Source of the DNA: Trichuris trichiura
Taxonomy: Eukaryota > Nematoda > Enoplea > Trichinellida > Trichuridae
Assembly: GCA_037903355.1 (NCBI GenBank)
Contig: JBAJFE010000026.1
Span: 620,001 to 684,000, forward strand
Reading direction: 5' to 3'
Length of the DNA: 64,000 nt
Part shown: positions 22,977 to 35,730 of the stretch, one piece after another
Numbering within the stretch: the first letter of the stretch is position 1
Layout: each line of letters opens with the position of its first letter
Made by a program: the position numbers and the translations under genes
The notes under the pieces: model-generated
What the model saw: the letters and a program-made list of their open reading frames with translations, nothing else
Database searches by the model: none
Told to the model about the DNA's origin: nothing

Positions 22977-24121
22977 TAAGGCACTACGCACTCGTTAATC
23001 ATTCCGAACTTACTGTACCCAAGAAGAATTTTCAAGTCCTCTGCTGCTAACATTGAGTGCAATAACAATTTGTCCTTTTGGAAACTATTCGCAAGCTTTT
23101 TTTAAAATAAATTTCATTGATGTACGAATTTAACATCAACAATCTGCTTAGCATTTCTTGACATATGCGCAAGAACGACTCCTCGAAACGTTGACAAACC
23201 AGACGTCGGCAGTCTGCGCGAATTACGATCATCTGTACTCATAAGGAGTATTAATTCGCTCGAAACTTGAAATCTTTTAATTGTAACGCTCCAGCGTGTT
23301 TCTGGCACAATTAAAACGACTTCAGGATTGCGTATGTACTACTCGCTTGTGGTTGCACGAATACTATGTGCAAATATATGAATTAAATAGGGCCAGTCGA
23401 GTACGAAGAGCTGTGGGCGTTTTTCTCTTACATTTGCAGCCGTCACCAATCGTTTCAAGAGGCAAAAACGCATACCGAGGACAGATGAACACAGGATGTG
23501 AACCTGCAAATCAAAGAGATTACTGTAATGGGTCCATTAAGATCGAGAGAAAGTCGTTTAATGATCGCGTCGCTCTGCGCGCTTTGCGTTAAATCTAGTA
23601 AGCTGTTTCTCCACAGTTTAACGGTTAGCTTAAGGCAATGATGAGGCGGGATTTCAATAGAGAGTAATAAAATTGTTGAATTAATATTAAGCGAGCAGAA
23701 AGACAAATTCAATAAAAAAAATGAAACGGAAAAAAACTATGCGGCCTTCGTAACTTATAGCTTTTTAATTCGTGCGCGCTGGTAGAGTTTAAAGGACAAG
23801 AGCAGTAAAACTCAAAAAGAAACTTACATTTAAAAAATGCTTCTTATTTAACATGCAGGAAATGTGGAGCAGTTTTAATGGAGATTTACTTAATTAATTT
23901 CTTCATTAGTGCCGGTGATGATAGGAAATTGTGAGTCCCGAAAATATTGCAGTTTGTTAAGCAAATAAAGGGCAGACAGGCTATTCCTTTTTACCAAAGC
24001 GTGAAACTTTGCGCGCAGATCGCATCGCTTAATGTTTTTGAGTATGTTCTTAGCCTTCCGCATTTATTATGTACCTGCGAACAAGTAATACTGTAGTACA
24101 CTGTTTGTCCAAACTTGTGGA
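22977..24121. other. Intergenic or 3' region of the GRIP gene
   Basis: No recognised gene. A 50-codon open stretch after a good acceptor (TTTGCAG, ending near 23592) could be an alternative last exon of the GRIP gene or chance. The remainder is AT-rich. Confidence 0.4.
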
Positions 24122-24936
24122 ATGGCTGCTAGGGCGTTCAGGCTGTTAAAAAATAGGATTGGTACTGTTGCAGAGCTGTTTGACTTTTCCGCTCCCGCCG
24201 TATTGTCTCAATCCGTTGCATGGGCTCCTTGTTCGTCCAGTTCGAAGCCCAAAGAAGCGCATCGTCCTCACGCGACCTGCTGGCATTGTCACGAACTTCT
24301 TGATTGCATGGCCGACAGGTTCTTTTGCCGTTCCTGCGACTTTGTGCAGCCTCCTTTGGAGTGCAACGACTACTTTGCGTTTTTCGATCTGCCAAAAACG
24401 TTCGACATAAACTTGGAACTGCTTAGGAATCGTTTTCGCAGTCTGCAGTTCTCTTTGCACCCGGATAAGTTCACCAAAAAAAGCGAGGTCGCATTCAGAT
24501 TTTTCAAAGTGTATTTCTCATCGCGAGAGAGTGCTTATTTTAGAAAGAGAAGGCCTTTTCGGAGGAGCAAGCGGCCAAGATCAATGACGCTTACTTTACG
24601 CTTTTAAAACCGCTTTCAAGGGCCATATACATGCTGAGCTTGCGTGGTTGCGGTGTGGAAGAAGGGAATAACCAAACTTCTGTATCTCCTGAATTTTTGA
24701 TGGAAGTATTGGAAGCAAATGAAGAAATTGATAGCCTTAATCCGGTAGCCGGATCAGCCGACGAGCAGCGCTTGCGGGAGATGAAACTACAGCTTGTCGA
24801 CAAGATGAAAGCTTGCGAACAGCGCTTGGAGAAAGCATTTTCAGCCGACGATTTGTCGCAAGCAAAGACGGTTGTGTCGGAAATGAAATTTTACAATTCC
24901 TTATTCGAGAGATTATGCATAAAAATTCAATCGTGA
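24122..24936 (+). CDS. hscb: Iron-sulfur cluster co-chaperone HSCB (HSC20)
   Basis: J-domain protein that delivers the ISCU scaffold to mitochondrial HSP70 for Fe-S cluster transfer. Two exons, 24122-24487 and 24544-24936, join in phase 0 to give 252 residues (human HSCB 235). The N-terminal zinc-binding pairs are visible as CWHC (residues 53-56) and CRSC (69-72). The J domain follows, with DYFAFFDLP and the HPD motif at residues 113-115 (SLHPDKF). After the intron come AAKINDAYFTLLKPLSRAIY and the C-terminal HSCB helical domain, with LMEVLEANEEI and a final EMKFYNSLFERL. The basic N-terminus (RAFRLLKNR) is consistent with a mitochondrial presequence. TBC1D7 starts 113 bp downstream on the same strand. 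Confidence 0.95.
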
Positions 24937-25049
24937 CCGCGGCGGTCTAGTTGTACACCGGGTGTTTCTTTGATTTTGGTTCTTCCATTCCCTACCTACT
25001 GCTGCGTAGCTTGTTTTTTTCTAATTGTTCTTAAAGCGAGCAAATCAGG

Positions 25050-26180
25050 ATGCTTCAAACGGAGAAGAACTTTCGCTTGAGCTATTTGGCCAAAGTTGGC
25101 TTTCCCGGAGTTGATTTGGAAAAAGCCATTGATCAATTGCTCAGCGCCAAAGTTGTGGAGCGAGAAAAATTGATCCAACTGTGCTTCACTCACGAATTGC
25201 CAAATTCTCATCGTTTAAAAACGTGGAACCTGCTTATCGGTTAATTTCAAATGGGTACTGTAACATTTGTTTACTTTCCTTCTTTTTAGGCGTTTCTGCG
25301 CGTCACCAGGAATGCGCCGAGTTTGTTTTGAAGCAACGGAAGGAACATTTAAACCTACTATTAAATAGCTTGCATGTAATGCGTTTGACAAGTCATCCGG
25401 TTGACTGGTCTTCAGTAGATGTTCCCTGCTCGATTCTCTCATTCGCTTATGTATTGGAGCAAAGCTTATGCCCGCTCGGTATGCCGGAAGAATATCCAAT
25501 GTTTACAATGGTTTATAGCGTTGTCAAGCTGCTAACCAAAGAAACGCTTGAGCAATACTGGCTATGTCGCAATATATGTATTCTGTTAGAAAAATCGACT
25601 TGCATTCGTTCGTCAGTTGTAAAAGAAAAGCGACCTCCATTCCAGTTTATACCGCTTCCACTGCTTTAGATATACGAAGCGGAAAACTTCCTAACCAAAA
25701 ACGAAGCAGAGCTATGCGAAATTGCTTTATCGGACAGTCTCTCTCCGAAAGATGCTTTGCAATTTTGTTTTGATTGGACATTCTATTCACTCTTCCATCC
25801 AGAAGTGCTTCTCAGGTCGGCTTTTATTTAAGCTTTTCAAAAGTACGCTAAATATACAATCATAGATTGTGGGACAAGATGGTCGCTGGTTCGTTGGTAG
25901 TTAATTTGTTTGTTTTGATCGAATGCCTCAGATATACGCAACGTTTTGGCAAAGTGCCATTGAAAAGCCAGGACGGACTGGCCAGTTCCATCGAACAAGT
26001 AATCGATCGACCCGTCTTTTTTTTCAACAGTTGCATTAACATATTTAAATAGCGTAGATGTCGCAGAGTAAGCAGCAAAATCTTGTCGAGTGCGCAATGG
26101 ACTGTTGGCTGCACAAAGGCAAACAGATGGAATCGAGATTGTCCGTTCCGGCTCCGACGAAAGGCCGTTCCAAGCAGTGA
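25050..26180 (+). CDS. tbc1d7: TBC1 domain family member 7 homologue (TSC complex subunit)
   Basis: Five exons (25050-25239, 25290-25618, 25670-25815, 25866-25998, 26067-26180) in consistent phase encode 303 residues (human TBC1D7 293). The match runs the whole length: NFRLSYLAKVGFPGVDLEKA at the N-terminus, LLIGVSARHQECAEFVLKQR, LEQYWLCRNI, RLWDKMVAGSLVVNLFVLIE, and a tail with NLVECAMDCWLHKG. In other animals TBC1D7 binds TSC1-TSC2 and stabilises the Rheb GAP complex that restrains mTORC1. I see no IxxDxxR or YxQ catalytic fingers typical of active Rab-GAPs. Introns are about 50-70 bp and the first donor is GTTAAT. The acceptor-like TTCTTAAAG upstream of the ATG could be a spliced-leader addition site, in keeping with an operon with HSCB. 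Confidence 0.9.
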
Positions 26181-26635
26181 ACACATTTTCCCAACAAAGC
26201 GGCTTGTAAAAATGATTAGCAGGTACATTTGAATTGAGCTATTCACCTTTTCTTTTACTGTACAACAACCCTATTACAATCGTTGGCGAAAGCAGTGCAC
26301 TCCTAATGGGCTTAAGGCTTTCGCCGTTGCTAGGGTTGCACCGAAGCGAAACAATTACAGCAAATGCTGGAAAAGTAGAGTAGGAAAGACAAGTTGTACA
26401 GTATGACCGATTAAGAGGTAAACAACAACAAAAGGAATTCACGAGGCAGTATTTGCACCTGAACGAGTTGATCTCTTCCGAACGTGTACAAAGAAGTGAG
26501 GGCAAACCTGAACACCGTTACAATGTTTAACTCAGTCCTACCGTATAAGTGCGTAACAAACGTCTGAAGGCCCCTACTGCGCACTTCGGCACGGCCTATA
26601 AGAATTAGCAGATAACATTAGCTATTGTCCACTTG

Positions 26636-29600
26636 TCAGGCTGTCGTTTCGCTGAATCGGGGTGCACCAGTTCGACCGTTATGCATATTGCCAATCTTCT
26701 GAGGTTCCTGCGCAGTTGGTGGTAGCGGATGCGATTGGTTTTGCGCAACCTTGGACAAATTAGGCTGTTTGATCGTCCGTCCCGCGTAGCTAAAAAATTT
26801 TAAGTCAGACGTTCTCAGCTAAGACCAAGTTTAAGGGGTTAACGTTCGCTAGGGTCCTCCAACGCGTGGCCATGTCAAGTTTTTATATTCAACAAGCCGC
26901 ATGCAAGCAGGAGAGGCATTAAAAGCTCAGTAACCGTCCGTGCATTACAGCCTGACCAAAATAAGCCCCTTTTCTAAGGACCTCAAGCGAGAAGGGCTTA
27001 TCCTTGTACCTATTATGTAAATTAGCTGTCAGGCTACCGTAGTTTTTGGCCGGTACGAAGTCTTGCATTCAGGCATATTTTGCAATGGAAGAACTAACCT
27101 GAAATACACAGCCAATGCTGCCAGCCGGCAATTATGGACATCATAGTTAAGAAAATAACCTGAACATATTTTATCGTACTGTAGTTTTTGAACGCCGAAA
27201 CTTTCTTTCTTTCTTTTACTTCATATTAAGTAACTTTCAACAACGTGCGCGAACTTAGAAATTTTAAGAAGAAGCCGAAAAGAAAACAAGTGATTACCTT
27301 CCGATTGCGTACGGTCGCCCGCGCTGCTTGAGCTTTTGATTCTTCAAACTGTTGCAATACAAGAATATGGCAATTATGGCTCCAAGGATTAGCAGAGACA
27401 CTATTATGCCGGTAAACCATTTGAGAGCGTATTCTTCGTCGCGCCCTGAAAATTTGGAAGTGCGGATGATCGCTCAGCAACAGTAGCGACGTCAGAAAAT
27501 ACGTACATCTGCACCAGGGCCACCAACCGGGACTCCAAGTACCGTTAATGCAAGTTCTCTGCTGATCGCCATGCAAGAAGTACTCGGGCTGGCAAGTGAA
27601 CGTCACAGTGACGCCGTCTAAATAGTTGTTACCGGGAGGATACTTCAAAACGCCAATGTTCTTCTGCAGAGGGCCGCAACTGATGGCTAAAACAAAGTGT
27701 CGTTTAGCAAAACGTCATTTAAATAAGAAACAAGTTGGAAATTTTGACTACGCGCAAAAAAGTTACCTTATTATCACATAAGGGTACTGTAGTTTGCGCA
27801 GTAACCGAATTTTTCGCTACCGCTTCGGGGAAGATTTAAATTAAGCGGCAAAACTGTTTTCTTTTTTGAATTTTTAATTTACAAACCAAGCTTCAAAGCG
27901 GCTTACTTTTCTTTTCGCCCAACCGCTTTAGTTCTTCAAACTTGCGCTCGTTCATAAGCGTATCGAGTCCTATTTCGCGTCTTCCGGTGGTTAGGTAGTC
28001 AAATTCGCACGGAGGTGAACCCTGACAGGTGACCTTTAAAAAAAATTTCACGTTTGAGCTCGTAGTCTCAATTGGGCGGGAAAAAAAGAAGGCAATTCTT
28101 GCCTGCACTTCTTCGCGGGAGAATATCAGCGACTCCCAAAATGTGGCATTCTGATTCCGCCACGGATCGAATATTGGCTGGTAATGACTGGAGGCAAAAC
28201 TGATAGGATTGTAGATTGGTTGGAATTTTGTTTGGAACAATAGATGATGACGTATGCCGTCAGCTCTCCCTGAAAAAAACAATTACGTCATCAATCAGTT
28301 CAGGCGGGCGAAAGATAATGTGAAGAAAAAGGTTTTACATCGCTCGCCGAATTCGTAGTATACGTTGCGAGCTTCAATTTCGGACGCCGGATAGTTCGTA
28401 TTGACCACATTGCAATCGGGCGTTGTCAGATCGTCTCGTTTGTCATTGTTGAACGTGCCTAGCAGACCCATAGTTCGATAAAAGTTGGCGCATTTTCCGG
28501 TGCCAAAAATTCCAGTTGCCGCTTCGGTCCTTGGATAGCCGAACGTGTCGGTGCGATACTGCAAAACGACAATATGAAGAAGTCCAATGAATCGACGTGG
28601 AAAAATACCGCAAACGTCTCATTGTACTCCGGCGGAACGGAGACCATTACATTCAAAGTGCCTCGCGCTTCTTCGACCAACAATCCAAGGCCCGTATCGA
28701 ACATCACCTCCAATGCAGACATATTCATATTACGAGGCCGACTTCGAATGGTCACTCCTGCAACGCGCAGCAACAAGTTGAAAAATATTCCTTCCAATTG
28801 TGACGTCATCAAAAATGACCTTTGAATGTTTGCAACTTTTGCCAAGGCGTGTCGAAGAAGACGCGCGCATTGTCCACGTACACGTCGGTCTTGTAGCGCC
28901 ATCTGCGGAATTCTTTTCGAGCATATATCTCCACGATGGCGGAATCATTATCCTGGGCGGCAACGCCGGTCACTACTGTAGCCATTACATTTGCATTCCC
29001 TGCAAAATATAAACATGATGCTTAAGTTTAAAGCTAAAAAAAGGCGGTCGTACACATCGTCTTGGGTGGCTGCTCCATTCTAACTTGAACCATCATATTG
29101 TTACTACGAGATTTGAGCATTGTGAGTACGTAGTAACCTTTTCCATTGAATGTGTATCGAGTGCCATCGTAGGTGATAAAGTGACCCTCGCCGTATATGT
29201 ATCCGACTGCTGGTGGTCTGTAGTCTTGGCAGCCGGAAGAGATGCGGCGCCAGAAATAGAATTCGCAATGACCAGCCCACTTGCAGCAGTATTCGTAAGG
29301 CAGCAAATCGTTGTAGAAATTAGACATGCTGGGTACATAAGGAGGTCGCTTATACGGGAATGAGCCCCATGGATGGGCGCGGTAGGGAACCCCCGCTGAA
29401 TAGAAGCGCAAATACTGATCGTTGAACTCGTAGTCTTGGGAAAACATAAGCCAGCCTTGCCAGTCGTAGCAGCATACTTGTCCAGCGCCTGTCCATCTTA
29501 AAAAGCAATGTTTGACCGCGGGAAAAAAAATTTAAATTTTTAACATCGTCCGCACTTACACGCTGCGTGTGGCAACGACGCAATGCTGAGCGCCTTGAGT

Positions 29601-32600
29601 ATAGTAGCATTTGTGGTCGCCATTGATGTCGCAGTCGCTGAGGGCTACGTAGCGACCTACATCCACAACAGCTTGATCTAGCGTGCAAGGACATGGTTGC
29701 TTGTTTTCCAAAAACATGTAAAAGTTCTCTCTTCGACCGTCGTACTGGAACCAATCGATGCACATGTCCGTTGCCCAATTCGAGCCCAACTGGTACTGCC
29801 ATACGTCGTGGAAATACCAACCAAACGGCACCAAGTCGGACCAGTATATGCTTTAGAAAAAAAAAAGACTCATTAGCATACAAATGCGTCAAGGCACCTG
29901 TGGCTGTACCCGTCGCCTCGATCCTTCATCCAATCCTGCGAGACGCGAATTTGTACCAGTCCTCCAGAAAACTGGCGCCAAGCATCGCGCAACATGTCAG
30001 TTTTCGCAAGCGTGCGAGGATTGAACGAGTAGACACCTCGGTTAGGCGTATTTCGAGCTATAGAACCAACCTGAAAATCATTCTCTACCGTAATCAGCTA
30101 ATCGCGCGCCAAATTGACGGTATACTTCGGTGAAGCGATGTCCAAGCACGTCCTCCCAATATCCCCAAAGCGTGATGTCCACTTGAGCGTTCGGATTAAC
30201 GGATATATTATAATTTGGCCAAGTGAGCGTTAGATTGTCGGGATTGAAGTTACGCCAATTGTTTTTCAACCCGACGGGATCGTTAAGCAAGTTGACTTGC
30301 CGCCTGGCCAGCGAAGGCATTACTGAATGGAAAAACGATCCTTCTCAAAATGACAAAGTTGAATGGAAACTTACGGACGTAGAACTTATTCCACCAAGGA
30401 TAGTTTTTGCCGCCGTCAACCGAAAGCCGAATGATAACTTGTCCCGTTTTGAAGATCGAATTGACCGGCACAACGCAGCGGGCCATCACCATGTCAAGCT
30501 GGAAAATTGCAAAACCGTCAAAGTTTGATACTGCCCATAAAAGGCTATTTATTATATTACCCGCTCGCAGTCGAGCGTATTTTCGTCAATTTGCATTTTC
30601 AGCACGTCGGTAACGCGGAAACAAGGGCCCGTCACGTTTAAGGTAAAGCCGCCCAGCATTGTTGCCTGAGGTTTATCCAGCTGTAGAACCCCTTAAAAGG
30701 ACAATACGCAAATAAAGAGCGTGTATGTCTATATATAGAGAATGTATATATGTATATGTACCAATGCTGTTATTGCTGCAACCGCCGTACTCGATTTCTT
30801 CGTCAACTCTGGCCAGCCATCTGCCGGCTACTTGGGTGCTTCCATATTGAACAAGCTTATAGGAATTGCCGTCAGCTGACCAAGGAAGACTGTACCAACC
30901 GGTTCCATTGCCTCCATTGAAACCGACCAATGCTGACTGTTTGCCACCTCGACCAAATAGGGCGCCCGCTTGAGTGGACGATGTCCAATTGACGTTGGCA
31001 TAGTTGAACATAACGTAGGTGCGAATTTCGTCCGTAGCTATCACCATTTGATAGGTGTTTTGCTAGAAGCGAAAGAGTTGACGTTAAAAAAAAATGAAAA
31101 AGCTCAAAGCGCGCGCACCCATTTCTTCACTGTATCGTACAAATTGAGCTCTGTGACTTTCGGCGCTCCGCCGTAGCCCATTCGCTCCCATGTGACAATC
31201 AAAGCATAGTCTGCTTTGAATCCTCGAGCTCCCACCATACCATGCTGAATGTCCCTACAAAATTAATGATGTAATAATAGAACATTACTTAATGCATTGT
31301 GAAATTATTATACCTGGTAATAATGTCCAATAATTCGGGATCCTCTATCCTACCAAAGGCGGTCTTCAACTGCTGACCAGCGTAGGTACGTATTGGTATG
31401 CGATGACCAGCCAATTCGGGCGGCAACGTTGGACCAACGAAAGTCTGTTGTTGAGGCCGAAGGCTGAACTCGGCGCCGAATGGGTTAATCATATTAATCG
31501 GCCGTGTAACCACTCGATACCAGACATGACTTAGTCTGGTATCACCGACATGGACGAACGACTGTTCGCCCATAAAAGCCGCTACAAGCGAGGAGTCAGG
31601 TTCTTGCGGCCAATGGCGATTCGGCATTGTGTAAGGCGGTTGAATATACTGAGGATACGAGAAGGCAATAAACCCTTCGGGAAAAACCTGTAAATGTTAA
31701 ATAATTACAAAAATCGTCATATAAATAAGCTCTTTACTCAAATAGATTAAGCGATAATGGGCAGCTCTCCTCATACGAGTTTATCTCTGTAAAAAATGCT
31801 AACAAGTTTCAAATATCCCATTTTTATTTCTCTGATCACAGACGAGAAGAGGGACAGCAGTACAGCCATCTTTATAAGTTGTAAAATAAATTTTATGGAC
31901 AACAAAAAATAAAACTATCCATCTTACAACAGCATGGAAGCGAAGTTATCAATAAATAAATTCGATAATTTGAAAAGGAACGCAGGTAAACAAACTTACA
32001 GAACGGTAGAAAACTTGATTATCGTTTTCTTACTGTACTGTTTGTCAATAATTAGAAATACTACTGAAATTGATAGTTAAATTTTAAGTTCAAACAGCAC
32101 GCGTTATTATATTGGTACTTTGACTTAAGATGGCAGTTTCTGTCTTCCTCTTAAGGACTTTACAAGTATTTTTTAAAAACGTATATTCTGGCAAAGAGAA
32201 ATAAAGGGATAAGAACATCTTTGTCCCATTGTTATAAGGCTGTAACGTTTCAATTACGGTCAAAAGTCGACTTCAAATTTCGTGACGCAATTAGCTGACA
32301 AATTCGTCCCAGTTACGACAACAATTTCAAAATGACTTATTTCGAAACTCAGCTACAATTGCGGCGTAGATACGGTAGGAACGGAAAAGTGAGAACTTTG
32401 TTAATGTTTTTAAACAATAAAAAAAGTCAAAAAAGTTGGGGAAAAAGTCGGCCATTTAAACGTATGGTACTAAAAGGAACAACAATCACAATTTACGACC
32501 GCCAAAAGTGGACTCTTCCGCGGTTTACCGTACCAAACAAGATAGTTAAGTTCAGTTTTAAAAATTTAAATAACCTAACAACAAGTCGATAACGCGGCGA

Positions 32601-33739
32601 GTCATGGCGGAAGTCCATTTGGCCTACAAGCGAAACGGGGGTACTTTGCGAAAACTCGTACATTCTCAATGCGCGTCACTGCGAAAAAAAATAATAAATA
32701 AAGCACTTACGAAGGTGTAATTGAAGCGAAAACCATAGAAGGGAAGAAAAAAGTCGAGATCGATTTGCAGATCTCTCCATGGTCGCCAGGTAATGTCAAC
32801 ATCGTAGTAGCGCTCGCCGAACTGATACAAGTGCCACCAACCTTAAAATATATGGAGTGTAATTTGAATAAGAATCGATGGCATACGGTATATTGTGACT
32901 TGAGCATCAAGTTAACGTTTTTAAGTCTCACAACCGAGCTCGACCTCTCTCTCTGGAACGATACAATCTGTTGCGGCAGGAAAATTAATTCTCTGTAATG
33001 TAACCGAACGACCTCCAAGGACGTTCCCATTGCGGTGCTCTAAGTCGAGAAGCGCAAACAGAGCGCGCGCGCGTCAGCGTTGGCAACCAACGGCCATTTG
33101 TGCCTACGAAAACTAGTTGCGAAAAGCGACTTTTAGTTTAGGTCGCGAGTCAACTTCGTTTCGCCGCGGCGAGCCTGAATAGCAATTGCAGCGCATACTG
33201 TCACTACGTCGATCTTCCTTATAAGCTTAAGCAAAACAAAAACTGCCAAATGCTCGAGCGAAATAAACAAAATGCTACGAGATCTTAGTAAGGCTGGCAA
33301 AATGCCCACTAAGGGCATCACGAGGGGGTTCTACGATAGTTGCACATTCCATTGCATAATCTTGCAGGTAGAGCGCTAGATAATGCATTTTTGCATATGC
33401 AAATAGCTCTAACGTTCTCTGCTTTAAAAAATATACGTTTTCTATAGGCAATATGTAAATCGTACCTTCTTCGGCGCGCCGATCGATCAATGTCCAATCG
33501 ATATTTTTCAAATTTTGGCCTGAGATTCGAAACGCCTGTCCGTCCGTGCTAACACCGGTTCCGGGCGGTCGCGGTTCAAAGCCGGTCAAAATATTGAACG
33601 GGGACGGTTGAAAGTCGGTCCTTGGCGACTCCTGCGGATCCAAGGGCAATTGCGGAAATTGGCCAACAGCACCATGCTTGACAAGCACTAACGTATGAGC
33701 AACAAGCAACGCGCACGCGGAGAACACCAGTACACCCAT
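26636..33739 (-). CDS. Mesh/SUSD2-type membrane protein (NIDO, AMOP, VWD, Sushi, TM)
   Basis: Large type I membrane protein of septate/apical junctions in arthropods (Mesh) and relatives of vertebrate SUSD2. The start ATG at 33737-33739 opens a signal peptide ([20 protein letters not shown]). Exons run down the minus strand: 33466-33739, 32711-32841, 31314-31687 and about ten more. Domain order is NIDO (about 30.7-32.8 kb; [14 protein letters not shown], [18 protein letters not shown]), an IPT-like segment ([15 protein letters not shown]), AMOP (about 29.5-29.9 kb; [23 protein letters not shown]), VWD (about 28.3-29.3 kb; [29 protein letters not shown]), Sushi (27.5-27.7 kb; [30 protein letters not shown]) and one membrane helix ([20 protein letters not shown], about 27.4 kb). 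A terminal open exon at 26636-26789, after TTTTTTAG, probably encodes the cytoplasmic tail. It does not join in phase to the exon ending at 27298, so one small exon may be missing. Confidence 0.88.
30721..30762. repeat. TA/TG-rich simple repeat in intron
   Basis: Alternating TATATATA and GTATATGTATATG run inside an intron of the Mesh-like gene. Confidence 0.6.
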
Positions 33740-33858
33740 GGACGGGGTTCTACCGGGCGCCTACACTTTCTTGTACAAGTCTGAAATTCAAATAAAAAAA
33801 CAATACTTGCATACAAACACTGATGCAAAACAGCTGACGCGCTACTTAACGGGATGCA

Positions 33859-33878
33859 TACACACACAGAGAGAGAGA
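33859..33878. repeat. (CA)n(GA)n microsatellite
   Basis: Short CA run passing into a GA run, upstream of the Mesh-like start. Confidence 0.7.
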
Positions 33879-34436
33879 ATTCGCGACTGATTTGACAATG
33901 TTGTACTTTGAACGGTAGCCAGCAGTGATCGAGTGAGGCAGAAACGTAGACAAACAGGCTTTCAACAACGACATCACCGCGGCAGTCGCGCCTTGAAACT
34001 CGATTGATTACCTGTGCGTTGCAAGCTTTAGTCGAGTCAATTTTCGATCCACGCCGGTGGTTAGTGGACACTTTTGCGGTCTATGTCCGTTGCTAGGATA
34101 CTGTAGAAGAAAGAGACAGACGGAGAAAGAGAGTCAGTTCAACGAGGCAGCGCAAATGTACTCGCACTGACAAGGTGGTGCACACAGTGAGTGAGCAGTT
34201 GATAAAACTGCCCTGAGGGACGGTGGGACCTTGAAAATTAGAAAATGTGGGTCAATGACAGCGGATGAACGCTCCCTTTGGCGCCCAACGGGATCCCCGC
34301 GCTAAGGTAATCTATTCAGAAAGTGACACCACAACTGGCAGCGCGGCAGGTCGCACTTTGGTAAAATATCTAAACGAATTATGCAAAAAAGATTTTGCAA
34401 CCGCGATTGTGCAGCAGACAAGCGACGAACAGAAAC

Positions 34437-34469
34437 AGAGAAAGAGAGAAAGAGAGAGAGAGAGAGAGT
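34437..34469. repeat. (GA)n microsatellite
   Basis: Nearly uninterrupted GA/GAAA repeat of about 30 bp. Confidence 0.85.
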
Positions 34470-35664
34470 AGTTAGTTGGTCAATGGGATTAGGATGACCG
34501 AAACCAATGGCGACCAATCGTGCAGATGAGAAGTAAACAATCGGTAACGACTCCGCCCGACGGACAAACTCGAAACACGAAATGTCTGCTGCCAGCGGAG
34601 AAATGATGCAAACCGGTCGTCGTTCTGCTGCTACTGCACTAAATAGACCAGCAGAGATCCGGTAATAAAGCAAATATGCTAAATCTGCAGCAACACCAAA
34701 GATACGGTTCGGCGATCACCGACTTGACGACCGAACACCGGCAGCCGCAATGGAAAAAGCTAAAGATGGTTTGGTTACATGAATTAGAATAGTCGGTAGC
34801 TGCAATGGACGCGGAAAGAGAGAGACGGGAACAAGTTCTATTCTGGTCGGCCTAAATTTTCAACGCCGACTCGTCGCTGGTATGGACAACAAACAAGGTC
34901 ACCAAAACGGTGGAAGAGAGCAAAACAGGAAACGCCCGGTACCACCATGGGACACCATAAGAGCGGGCGTTAACGGTTTCTAAAGAAAAACAAAATAACA
35001 TACATATTCTTCTTGACAACACTCGACGACCAATGGTCAGCTAGCAACGATGGGACATTCTGTTAGCCGTGAACTCGTTTTGCATTGGCGTTTCGTCAGC
35101 CCTGTTTGCTAAGGGTTCTCAGCGCCGCTGTGATTACGCCAAACTGCTTGTCCTTCTCGTCGTATACCGGTTCTTGAGCAGATTGTTGACGCTCGCCTAT
35201 CTTGTTCCTCACCAGCCAATGAATCATCCTGTTCACTCATCAAGAACGGCGACCCTGTTCGCCCCGCAAATCCGCGCACCTCCAGATTATATTACGTCGA
35301 CACTCTACCGACAGTGACGTCATTTGTACACGAAAAAAATCGCCAAACGTTGAGCCGGCGGGAAAATAGCGCAAAAGCTAACTCGGCCCAAGTCTGCTCG
35401 ATCACCAAACGCGGAAGTAAGACAACGACCGTAGCTGCAATTGATTAAAGAGGAAGTGTGGCAGCTCGTCCTATTTTGTATCTTCAACTCGAAGGCGAAA
35501 CAGGAACGCGCCTACTTATACAGTTGACTTGTAAAAAGCCGCCAATGTCGCTACAGTTTGAACTTACCCTTAGCTTGACCAGTTTTTAAGAATAGTTGAC
35601 GAGAAAGGCACTTAGTTGAACCGCGAGACGCTTCGGGCATTCCCAAAGAACGTGAAGGTAGACA

Positions 35665-35730
35665 CGATGACGGATAGGCTGAATTTCTTTGCTTTTGCAA
35701 AAGCAAAGAAATTCAGCCTATCCGTCGTCG
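35665..35730. repeat. 66-bp near-perfect palindrome with no loop
   Basis: Two 33-nt arms meet directly at 35697/35698 and are exact reverse complements except for one position (GATGAC against GACGAC at the outer end). Core sequence of the left arm: GGATAGGCTGAATTTCTTTG. Confidence 0.92.

Noticed and set aside
23296..23592. 98-codon plus-strand open frame downstream of the GRIP gene
   Set aside because: No similarity seen; at most its second half could be an alternative last exon, with no supporting evidence.
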